A stretch of DNA of 51,364 nt from Spartobacteria bacterium (GTDB taxonomy: Bacteria > Verrucomicrobiota > Kiritimatiellia > RZYC01): contig RZYC01000021.1 of assembly GCA_009930475.1 (NCBI GenBank), positions 1-51,364 of the forward strand, read 5' to 3'. Numbering within the stretch: position 1 is the first letter of the stretch; the number at the start of each line of letters is the position of its first letter. Under the pieces are notes generated by a model. It was not told where the DNA came from and did not search any database. It saw only the letters and a program-made list of their open reading frames with translations. The translations under genes were made by a program, and so were the position numbers. Below are positions 1 through 7,036 of this stretch, piece after piece.

Positions 1-3
1 TGA

Positions 4-135
4 TTATGCGGAAATCATCCGACGCATTACTGTATCGATCACTTCGTCAGACAATGACACGGGGCTATCCAAAGTACCCTTAAATTGGGCCACTTTTTCC
101 GCACGCGTTTCTAAATATCGCCAGCCTTTACTCAT
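4..135 (-). CDS. possible small protein, 43 aa, unrecognised
   Basis: The minus strand has a complete ATG-to-TAA frame of 43 codons, starting MSKGWRYLETRAEKVAQF and ending RRMISA. Its composition is protein-like (charged, amphipathic), but I recognise no family and see no Shine-Dalgarno sequence before the ATG. It lies divergent to the first transposase gene, and its start is 46 bp from that gene's start. It could be a small gene, a remnant of a larger one, or chance. Only conservation in relatives would decide. Confidence 0.25.
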   Translation of the reverse strand: MSKGWRYLETRAEKVAQFKGTLDSPVSLSDEVIDTVMRRMISA

Positions 136-145
136 ATATATTATG

Positions 146-174
146 TTGACTTAACACACAACTATTGCTAAATA
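146..174 (+). promoter_or_regulatory. predicted sigma-70 promoter of transposase copy 1, leaderless geometry
   Basis: TTGACT at 146-151 is a good -35 element. A 17-bp spacer follows, then a weak -10 hexamer, TAAATA, at 169-174. The ATG comes seven bases later at 182, so transcription would start at or next to the start codon. There is no Shine-Dalgarno sequence. Copies 2 and 3 have the same -35/17/-10/7/ATG spacing, which strengthens this otherwise modest match. Confidence 0.5.
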
Positions 175-181
175 TACACGC

Positions 182-1195
182 ATGAGAAGAAAACGAATCA
201 AACGCACCTCCTTGGCCTATTACCATTGCATGTCCCGCATTGTCGGGCAAAGCATGTTGCTTGGTGAGGAGGAAAAACGTCACATGTGTCGGTTGATCCG
301 GCAGGTCGAGGGGTTTACGGGTGTTCACGTTCTCACCTATGCCGTTATGACAAACCACATTCATTTGCTGCTGGAAGAGCCGGAGCGGGGTGGTGCGAAG
401 AAGCTGTCAGAAGAACAACTTATTGCGCGTCTTGAATTTTTGTATTCAGAGGATGAAGTGGCGGAAATTTGTGGACGATGGAGAGCATGGGCCTCGGAGG
501 GGCTGACCGATCTACTACGTGAAGATAAACAGAGATATCTTATTCGAATGCACGATATTAGTGAGTTTATGAAACAGGTGAAACAGCGATTTTCCTGCTG
601 GTATAATCGACAAAATGAGCGGTATGGGACGTTGTGGGACCGTCGATTTAAGAGTGTTTTGGTAGAGGATGGCGCAGCGTTGCGAACTATGGCGGCATAT
701 ATTGAAATGAATCCGGTACGGGCGGGTCTGGTGGATGATCCCAAGGGATATCGGTTTTGCGGGCTGGGCGAGGCAATGGGCGGCTCCGATGCCGCAAGGC
801 GAGGAATCCGTGTGCTGGCTTCGGGAATTGAATCACTGGATAATTCGGTGAGGGCGAAGGAAAAGATAGATGACTGGGAAAATGCATCAAATGTGTACTG
901 GGAACGAATTTTGATGTACGATGAGCTGAGAAAGAATCCATGTTTTGCAATGCTGGATCGAGACATGATTCCTGATAAACTTAGACGTCGAATGAAAATA
1001 TCAGATTTTGAACGACTGCAATGTCGTAGCCGGTTCTTCTCTGATGGACAGATATTTGGTTCGCAAGAGTTTGTTGAAGAGCACTTTGTTAACAATAGAG
1101 ATTGTTTCGGGGAAGACCGAAAGACCGGAGCCCGAAAAATACGGGGGGGATGGAACGGGATTTATACGCTTCGAGATTTGGGTCATTGGTGCTGA
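182..1195 (+). CDS. Y1 (HUH) REP-associated-type transposase, copy 1
   Basis: This 337-aa protein belongs to the IS200-like Y1 transposase group, single-strand DNA nucleases that cut through a 5-prime phosphotyrosine. The metal-binding HUH pair is His59-Ile-His61 in TNHIHLLL, and the likely nucleophile is Tyr141 in FSCWYNR. The downstream G-TLWDRRFKS and MNPVRAG blocks are typical of the REP-associated (RAYT) branch. A C-terminal extension of about 135 residues, ending IYTLRDLGHWC, is shared with the two other copies in this window and probably serves DNA recognition. No IS-type terminal hairpins or target duplication are visible, so it looks like a stand-alone domesticated or RAYT-type gene. 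The start has no ribosome-binding site. Family assignment is firm; activity is inferred from the intact catalytic residues. Confidence 0.93.
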   Translation: MRRKRIKRTSLAYYHCMSRIVGQSMLLGEEEKRHMCRLIRQVEGFTGVHVLTYAVMTNHIHLLLEEPERGGAKKLSEEQLIARLEFLYSEDEVAEICGRWRAWASEGLTDLLREDKQRYLIRMHDISEFMKQVKQRFSCWYNRQNERYGTLWDRRFKSVLVEDGAALRTMAAYIEMNPVRAGLVDDPKGYRFCGLGEAMGGSDAARRGIRVLASGIESLDNSVRAKEKIDDWENASNVYWERILMYDELRKNPCFAMLDRDMIPDKLRRRMKISDFERLQCRSRFFSDGQIFGSQEFVEEHFVNNRDCFGEDRKTGARKIRGGWNGIYTLRDLGHWC

Positions 1196-1300
1196 CCAAT
1201 TCGCACCTATGTAAAAATCTGTTTTCCAAATGCCTAAAAAAGCCGTATAGCTGTTTGTTTGTGCTAAAGACGGTAAACCCAATGACCATGGAAGACCATC

Positions 1301-1921
1301 ATGATAGGTATTATAAATTATGGAATGGGCAATTTAGGCAGTGTTGAAAATGCGTTCCGTTTTATTAACGAAGAGGCGGAGGTTTTTTCGCGTTCGGAGC
1401 AGATTGCCTCCTATAATGCATTGATTCTTCCAGGTGTCGGAGCTTTTGGTGACTGCATGGCGAATTTGCGGCAGTATGGTTTTGACGAGGCGGTATGCGA
1501 CTGGGTGAAGTCTGGGAAACCTTTGTTGGGGATATGTCTGGGACTACAGGTTCTCTTCGAAGAAAGTGAAGAGTCGCCTGGTGTGCAGGGATTGGGATTG
1601 TTACCCGGCAAAGTGGCTCGCTTCCCTGCTGATTCAGGGCACAAGGTTCCTCAAATGGGATGGAATCAGGTGACCGTCAGGAACAACGGATGCCCTTTAT
1701 TTGACGGGATTCCCGATGAATCTTTTTTTTATTTTGTGCATAGCTATTATGTCATACCCACGCATAAGGAGCATACCGCAGGAACCACAGAATATGGACT
1801 GAACTACACATCGGTCGCCTTCAATCAATCCCTTATGGCCACGCAATTTCACCCCGAAAAAAGCCATGATAAGGGATTGCAGATGCTGCGCAACTTCTGT
1901 GCATGGGCCAGAAAGATTTAG
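1301..1921 (+). CDS. hisH: imidazole glycerol phosphate synthase, glutaminase subunit HisH
   Basis: HisH is the class I glutamine amidotransferase that supplies ammonia to HisF in step five of histidine synthesis. The 206-aa length is normal. The triad is visible: nucleophile Cys79 in LLGICLGLQ, and His184 and Glu186 in TQFHPEKS. The PGVGAFGD oxyanion-side motif lies at 44-51. hisA follows after 28 bases. The partner hisF is not in this window, so the synthase is completed from elsewhere. A weak GGAAG precedes the ATG. Confidence 0.96.
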   Translation: MIGIINYGMGNLGSVENAFRFINEEAEVFSRSEQIASYNALILPGVGAFGDCMANLRQYGFDEAVCDWVKSGKPLLGICLGLQVLFEESEESPGVQGLGLLPGKVARFPADSGHKVPQMGWNQVTVRNNGCPLFDGIPDESFFYFVHSYYVIPTHKEHTAGTTEYGLNYTSVAFNQSLMATQFHPEKSHDKGLQMLRNFCAWARKI

Positions 1922-1949
1922 GTTGAAAAACAACATAAGGATTGAATCA

Positions 1950-2681
1950 ATGAGTCAGCGACATTTTATGGTTTTTCCCGCTATCGATATGAAGGGCGGA
2001 CGATGTGTCCGACTACGTCAGGGACGGGCGGAGGATGAAACGGTTTACTCTAATTCGCCACTGGATATGGCGTTGCAGTGGGAAGCGGAAGGCGGAGAAT
2101 TCCTGCATTTGGTAGATCTTGACGGGGCCTTTGAAGCACGTCCGGTGCATCGCGACATCGTGATCGCGATCGCACAGAAGTGTCGTATTCCGGTCGAAAT
2201 TGGCGGAGGTCTACGAACAGAAGTGCAGATTGCTGACTATCTGGATCATGGTGTACGGCGCGTTATTATAGGAACGCGGGCCTGTGATGAACCGGAGGAA
2301 CTAAAACGACTTGCTGAAACATTCGGCGACAAGCTGGCGGTGGGCATTGATGCACGCGACGGGTTTGTGCAGGTTAAGGGCTGGACAGAGACAACCAGGA
2401 TCAGGGCGGTGGATCTGGCGCGGTCGATGGAAGCGGCGGGTGTAAAAACGATTATTTATACCGATACATCACGAGATGGCATGATGGCTGGAGTGAATCT
2501 GGATGGAATGGCGTCGATGTGTGATGCCGTTTCCTGTGAAATTGTTGCCTCCGGCGGAGTAACAACACTGGAGGATGTGAAAGCACTGAAGGCGTTGGAT
2601 CGCCCCAATCTGGCTGGTGTCATTGTGGGTAAAGCACTATACGAAGGAACGGTAACAATGGAGTCACTCTTATGCATATGA
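1950..2681 (+). CDS. hisA: phosphoribosylformimino-5-aminoimidazole carboxamide ribotide isomerase HisA
   Basis: HisA catalyses the Amadori isomerisation of ProFAR to PRFAR, the step before HisH/HisF. From the ATG at 1950 the protein has 243 residues, the usual TIM-barrel length. An in-frame upstream ATG at 1866 would place 28 residues inside hisH, and AAGG lies just upstream of 1950. The catalytic aspartates are Asp12 (FPAIDMKGG) and Asp172 (YTDTSRDG). The phosphate-binding IGGGLR and ASGGV loops are present. The 3-prime end overlaps the next gene, so translation is probably coupled. Confidence 0.96.
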   Translation: MSQRHFMVFPAIDMKGGRCVRLRQGRAEDETVYSNSPLDMALQWEAEGGEFLHLVDLDGAFEARPVHRDIVIAIAQKCRIPVEIGGGLRTEVQIADYLDHGVRRVIIGTRACDEPEELKRLAETFGDKLAVGIDARDGFVQVKGWTETTRIRAVDLARSMEAAGVKTIIYTDTSRDGMMAGVNLDGMASMCDAVSCEIVASGGVTTLEDVKALKALDRPNLAGVIVGKALYEGTVTMESLLCI

Positions 2682-3952
2682 ACGTAAAAAAATCAGTGCT
2701 GGACAACGGCATTCGGGTATTAACCCACAAATTACCCTTTGGCAGCATATCCATGGGCATCTGGGTCGGTGTGGGCGGACGCTATGAAGAGGAAGCCATC
2801 AGCGGAGCGAGTCATTTCATTGAACATTTACTGTTCAAAGGCACGACCACCCGTTCGGCGCTGGAGATTTCCGAAGCGATCGAAGGGCGCGGCGGACGTT
2901 TCAATGCGTTCACTCAGGAAGATGCCACCTGTTACTATGCCCGGATCGACTCCAAACGGCAGGAACATGTGGTAGACATCCTGACAGATATGTACATGAA
3001 TCCGCGTTTTGATAAGGACGATATCGAAAAAGAACGCGGTGTCATCATTGAAGAAATCATGATGTATCGCGATGATCCTCAGCATGTTGTATTTGAGAAA
3101 CTCGAAGAAATGATGTGGAGCGGCCATGCGCTGGGACGCAGCCTGACGGGTACACCGAAAATCATCAAGAACATGTCGAGGGAAGACATTATACAATTTA
3201 AAGAAAAAAATTACGTCACGGGAAACACACTCATTGTCGTCACCGGCGATGTAGATCATGAAACGCTCGTCACCAGATTGCAAGAAAGACTGGGCAACCT
3301 GCCCGAGCACCCTGCAGTCACATTTACCGACGTAGATGGATCCGTGCCGCAGCAAAAGGCATCCATCATTCATAAAGAAATCGAACAGTCGAATCTGGCC
3401 ATGGGGTTCCGCATCTTTTCGCGCCATGACGAGCGACGTTATCCATTATGGCTGCTGAATATTATCATGGGCGGCAACATGAGTTCACGGCTGTTTCAGG
3501 AGGTACGTGAAAAACACGGATTGGCCTACAGCATCAGCAGCTCCTATTCATTGCATCAGGACACGGGTGCTCTGTATGTATCTGCGGGGCTGGATCGCAA
3601 ACGCGGGCTGAAGGGGCTCGAAGTCATTTTGCAGGAAATCCGTAAATTCAAGGACGCTCCCGTAACAGAAAAAGAACTGCGCATGGCGAAAGACTATGCC
3701 GCCGGGTCATTGATGCTGGGACTGGAAAACTCGACGTCTCAAATGATGTGGATCGGTCAGGCAGAATTATTCTGGAATGCAGCACGTCAACCCGACGACA
3801 TCATTGCACTGATCGAAAAAATCACAGCTGATCAAATTCAACGCCTAGCCAATGAGATACTTACATCAGAGAATATAAGCATTTCCATGGTTATTCCCAA
3901 AAAATGCAAAGAAAAAGAATCGCAATTGATCGAACTGATGCAAACACTTTAA
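2672..3952 (+). CDS. M16 family zinc peptidase (pitrilysin/processing-peptidase type)
   Basis: This 426-aa protein is a single-chain M16B-type peptidase, like bacterial relatives of mitochondrial processing peptidase. The inverted zinc motif HFIEH is at 48-52, with the distal glutamate in the RGVIIEEIMMY segment. The C-terminal half has the GLAYSISSSYS block that completes the substrate chamber. Two starts are possible: ATG at 2672, or ATG at 2678, whose ATGA overlaps the hisA stop exactly. The second is the more typical coupled start. Substrates are not predictable. The family often degrades peptides in the cytoplasm or periplasm, and I see no signal peptide. Confidence 0.92.
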   Translation: MHMNVKKSVLDNGIRVLTHKLPFGSISMGIWVGVGGRYEEEAISGASHFIEHLLFKGTTTRSALEISEAIEGRGGRFNAFTQEDATCYYARIDSKRQEHVVDILTDMYMNPRFDKDDIEKERGVIIEEIMMYRDDPQHVVFEKLEEMMWSGHALGRSLTGTPKIIKNMSREDIIQFKEKNYVTGNTLIVVTGDVDHETLVTRLQERLGNLPEHPAVTFTDVDGSVPQQKASIIHKEIEQSNLAMGFRIFSRHDERRYPLWLLNIIMGGNMSSRLFQEVREKHGLAYSISSSYSLHQDTGALYVSAGLDRKRGLKGLEVILQEIRKFKDAPVTEKELRMAKDYAAGSLMLGLENSTSQMMWIGQAELFWNAARQPDDIIALIEKITADQIQRLANEILTSENISISMVIPKKCKEKESQLIELMQTL

Positions 3953-3983
3953 TAAATAATGAAATAGCACGGAGATACACCCC

Positions 3984-5342
3984 ATGGGACGATTATTTGG
4001 AACGGATGGCGTCAGAGGTGTGGCCAACCGCCACCCGATGACTGCGGAAATGGCACTGGCTATCGGACGGGCGACGGCCTATGTATGTAAAAAGCACTCA
4101 AAGCGGGATCGTCCCTGTATTCTCATAGGCAAAGATACTCGGATCAGTGGGTATATGTTAGAGAATGCGCTAACAGCAGGCATTTGTTCCATGGGCGTGG
4201 ACGTCTTTCTCGTTGGCCCCATTCCGACGCCGGGGATTGCCTTTTTAACGCATAATATGCGTGCCGATGCGGGTTTAGTTATTTCAGCCTCCCATAATCC
4301 CTATCAGGACAACGGCATAAAAATATTTTCCCGTACAGGGTATAAACTTCCTGATTCTGAAGAAGATGAAATTGAAGAGCTGATCACATCCGGCAAACTT
4401 CAGGATGTGTGTCCGACGGCCGAAGTGATCGGCAAAGCCAAACGCATTGACGATGCTGTGGGACGTTATATTGTATTCTGCAAGTCGTCGTTTCCCGATG
4501 ATCTCAGTATTGATGGAATGAACATCGTCCTTGATTGCGCCAACGGGGCGACCTATAAAGTGGCTCCTATTATTTTTTCAGAACTCGGCGCAAAGGTTTC
4601 AACATTGCACTGCTCGCCTAATGGATTGAATATCAATGACAAGTGCGGTTCTCAACATACAGAAAGCCTTCGTCGCGCGGTATTGGAATCCAAGGCCGAT
4701 ATCGGGTTTGCCTTTGACGGTGATGGAGACCGCCTCATTGCCGTAGACGAAAAAGGACAGGAAATTTCCGGTGACCATATCATCGCGATCTGCGCAGATA
4801 TGTACAAGAAACGCGGTCTGCTCGCCCAGAATCAAGTCGTAACCACCGTCATGAGTAACTACGGGTTCTGTGATGCCATGCGCGAACTGGATATCGAACT
4901 GGAACAGGCCAATGTGGGCGATCGGTATGTGTTGGAAATGATGAAGCAAAAAGGGGCCGTACTGGGAGGCGAACAATCTGGTCACATGATCTTCCTTGAT
5001 CACCACACCACGGGAGACGGAATTATTGCGGCACTGCAACTGCTGGCCGCCATTAAAGTCAGCGACAAAAAATTATCTGAGCTGGCAGAGATCATGCATG
5101 TTTATCCGCAGAAACTGGTAAACATTGATGTCGCAGAAAAACCGCCGCTGGACGAGATTCCTGGTTTAGCGGAAGCCATCAGGCAGGCCGAAACACGCCT
5201 GGAAGGATCGGGGCGGGTCTTGGTGCGCTACTCAGGAACGCAAAATATGTGCCGCGTCATGGTCGAGGCGAAAGACGAGCAGACCACGAATGCGGAATGC
5301 GATGCTTTGGTCGACCTCGTACGTCGACAGATTGGCTGCTGA
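3984..5342 (+). CDS. glmM: phosphoglucosamine mutase GlmM
   Basis: GlmM converts glucosamine-6-phosphate to glucosamine-1-phosphate on the way to UDP-GlcNAc, peptidoglycan and lipopolysaccharide. The 452-aa protein opens with the family signature GRLFGTDGVRG. It has the phosphoserine loop SASHNP at 101-106 (Ser103), the magnesium loop DGDGDR at 245-250, the sugar-binding GEQSGH at 329-334 and the C-terminal phosphate-binding RYSGTQN. CGGAG lies a normal distance before the ATG. It ends inside the 5-prime end of the next frame. Confidence 0.97.
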   Translation: MGRLFGTDGVRGVANRHPMTAEMALAIGRATAYVCKKHSKRDRPCILIGKDTRISGYMLENALTAGICSMGVDVFLVGPIPTPGIAFLTHNMRADAGLVISASHNPYQDNGIKIFSRTGYKLPDSEEDEIEELITSGKLQDVCPTAEVIGKAKRIDDAVGRYIVFCKSSFPDDLSIDGMNIVLDCANGATYKVAPIIFSELGAKVSTLHCSPNGLNINDKCGSQHTESLRRAVLESKADIGFAFDGDGDRLIAVDEKGQEISGDHIIAICADMYKKRGLLAQNQVVTTVMSNYGFCDAMRELDIELEQANVGDRYVLEMMKQKGAVLGGEQSGHMIFLDHHTTGDGIIAALQLLAAIKVSDKKLSELAEIMHVYPQKLVNIDVAEKPPLDEIPGLAEAIRQAETRLEGSGRVLVRYSGTQNMCRVMVEAKDEQTTNAECDALVDLVRRQIGC

Positions 5343-6303
5343 ATTGACCTCATCCCGGCACTCCGATATCCCCCCGTGGATGGATGCGTATGAAACGTGT
5401 GCGCTGTGCCCGCGATTATGCCGGGTTCATCGTCTACAAGGACAAAAAGGGGTTTGCCGATCCACATCCGACGTAACCGTCGCGTCATTCACGGCACATC
5501 ATGGCGAAGAACCCCCTATCAGCGGAACACGCGGATCGGGCACCGTGTTTTTCAGCGGCTGCCCCGTACAATGTTTTTTCTGCCAGAATCATCAGATTTC
5601 CCGACAGGAAATAGGGACAACCTATTCTTACGAAGACTTTTACCATCACGTGACGCACCTCATGGCTGATGGCGTACATAATATCAACTGGGTGACACCG
5701 CAACATTACTGGCCGCATATCCGTCACGTTGTCAGCGAATTAAAAAGTCAAGGTTATCACACACCCTTTGTATTCAATACATCGGGCTATCATTTACCGG
5801 AACTGATGCGTGAATATGTGGAGTACATTGACATCTTTCTGCAGGATTTCAAATGCATGGATCCATCACTGGCCAAAGAAATCACCGGTGACGCAGACTA
5901 TGCGCATTTTGCCATGGCTGCGCTTCGCATAGCGGTTGAAAAACGCGGATTCTTGCGACCATGGGATGAATCGGGACAACAAACAGCAAAAGAAGGCGTG
6001 CTGGTACGTCATCTGGTGCTGCCGGGCCACGCCGATGATAGCTGCCGCATACTTCACTCGTTATATAACGCGTTCGGTCCGTCGCTGCCATTATCGATTA
6101 TGAGTCAGTATATGCCCACGGCTTATTGCTCATCACACCCGTCAAACTGGCAACGAAAAACTAGCATCCGAGAATACGACCGCGTCTGCGATTGTGTCGA
6201 AAAACTGGGGTTCACGCACGTGTTTATCCAGCAGGATGGCGGCGAAGAAGGCTATATGCCGGACTTTAGCCAGGAACAACCCTTTAGAGCGCAAACACCG
6301 TGA
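5290..6303 (+). CDS. PflX-type (COG1313-like) radical SAM protein
   Basis: This radical SAM protein resembles the PflX group of pyruvate formate-lyase activase homologues, whose substrates are unknown. The SAM cluster motif CX3CX2C is Cys91, Cys95 and Cys98 in SGCPVQCFFCQN. Upstream, Cys37, Cys40, Cys44 and Cys56 form a second cysteine set (CALCPRLC then GVC) that may hold another metal site. FNTSGY and the IFLQDFKCMD segment are typical of this group. The 5290 start overlaps glmM by 53 bases. ATG at 5380 is an alternative that would remove the overlap and still keep Cys37. No glycyl-radical enzyme is encoded nearby. Confidence 0.85.
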   Translation: MRNAMLWSTSYVDRLAAELTSSRHSDIPPWMDAYETCALCPRLCRVHRLQGQKGVCRSTSDVTVASFTAHHGEEPPISGTRGSGTVFFSGCPVQCFFCQNHQISRQEIGTTYSYEDFYHHVTHLMADGVHNINWVTPQHYWPHIRHVVSELKSQGYHTPFVFNTSGYHLPELMREYVEYIDIFLQDFKCMDPSLAKEITGDADYAHFAMAALRIAVEKRGFLRPWDESGQQTAKEGVLVRHLVLPGHADDSCRILHSLYNAFGPSLPLSIMSQYMPTAYCSSHPSNWQRKTSIREYDRVCDCVEKLGFTHVFIQQDGGEEGYMPDFSQEQPFRAQTP

Positions 6304-7022
6304 AAGAGCCGGCGACACAGCATGAGACCCAGCCTTCCTGTGTCATAAATGCACCGATTTCCTACGTCCTGCACAGGGAAAAACGAAAAAGTCTACGACT
6401 GGTTGTGCGCGGTGGAGGTGTGCTGCATGTGCATGTGCCCGGACGCATGTCGATGCAAAAAATCGATGAATCAATACGCAATGAATACGCGTGGATCGAA
6501 CGAACCATATTGACCGTAAAATCACACCCTGATGTGGGTGAAACACTGATGGCTATGGGGAAAATTCAACTTTTTGGAACACATTATCCCCTGTGCTGGC
6601 TCCCGCTGGATTCGGGACGAAGCAAGCTTTGCTGGCGCAAGGGCGTCGTTTCCGTTTATGCAAAGAGCGAAACACTCGCCCAGCAGACGCTGAATCGCTG
6701 GATGAAAGCGCGTCTTCATCGACTTGCGGCGGGGTGCATACGACGTATTGCGGCGGCTTCAGCTGACGGTATCGCAGAACCCGAACGGATATCTGTTCGC
6801 GCCATGCGTTCACGCTGGGGCAGCTGTTCTGCGACCCATTCCATTTCACTGAATACCTACCTGCTGCAACTGCCTTTTCCACTTATTGAATATGTCATGG
6901 CCCACGAACTGAGTCATTTGACCGTCATGAACCACAGCAAAGCCTTTTACGCGCACCTGGCCACGCTATTACCGGACTGGAAAGAGCGAAAAAACCAACT
7001 GCGATCCTATCGACTGCGCTAA
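6300..7022 (+). CDS. YgjP/WLM-like zinc metallopeptidase (DUF45)
   Basis: This 240-aa protein matches the YgjP family of predicted metal-dependent hydrolases. The zinc motif HELSH is at 202-206, followed by the family-specific NHS (211-213) that supplies the third ligand region. SRWGSCS at 171-177 is the other hallmark. It starts with GTG in a GTGA overlap with the stop of the radical SAM gene, so the two are translationally coupled. No membrane segment is seen. The gene converges with the next one, leaving only 14 bp and no visible terminator. Confidence 0.9.
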   Translation: MKEPATQHETQPSCVINAPISYVLHREKRKSLRLVVRGGGVLHVHVPGRMSMQKIDESIRNEYAWIERTILTVKSHPDVGETLMAMGKIQLFGTHYPLCWLPLDSGRSKLCWRKGVVSVYAKSETLAQQTLNRWMKARLHRLAAGCIRRIAAASADGIAEPERISVRAMRSRWGSCSATHSISLNTYLLQLPFPLIEYVMAHELSHLTVMNHSKAFYAHLATLLPDWKERKNQLRSYRLR

Positions 7023-7036
7023 TTCATTTTCGCGCC

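Noticed and set aside
361-1095. Long open frame of 244 codons antisense to transposase copy 1
   Set aside because: It mirrors the coding frame of a clear HUH transposase, has a Ser/Arg-rich composition typical of antisense frames, and has no ribosome-binding site.
2828-3427. 199-codon frame antisense to the M16 peptidase gene
   Set aside because: It lies entirely inside a well-supported peptidase gene and shows no recognisable domain or start signal.
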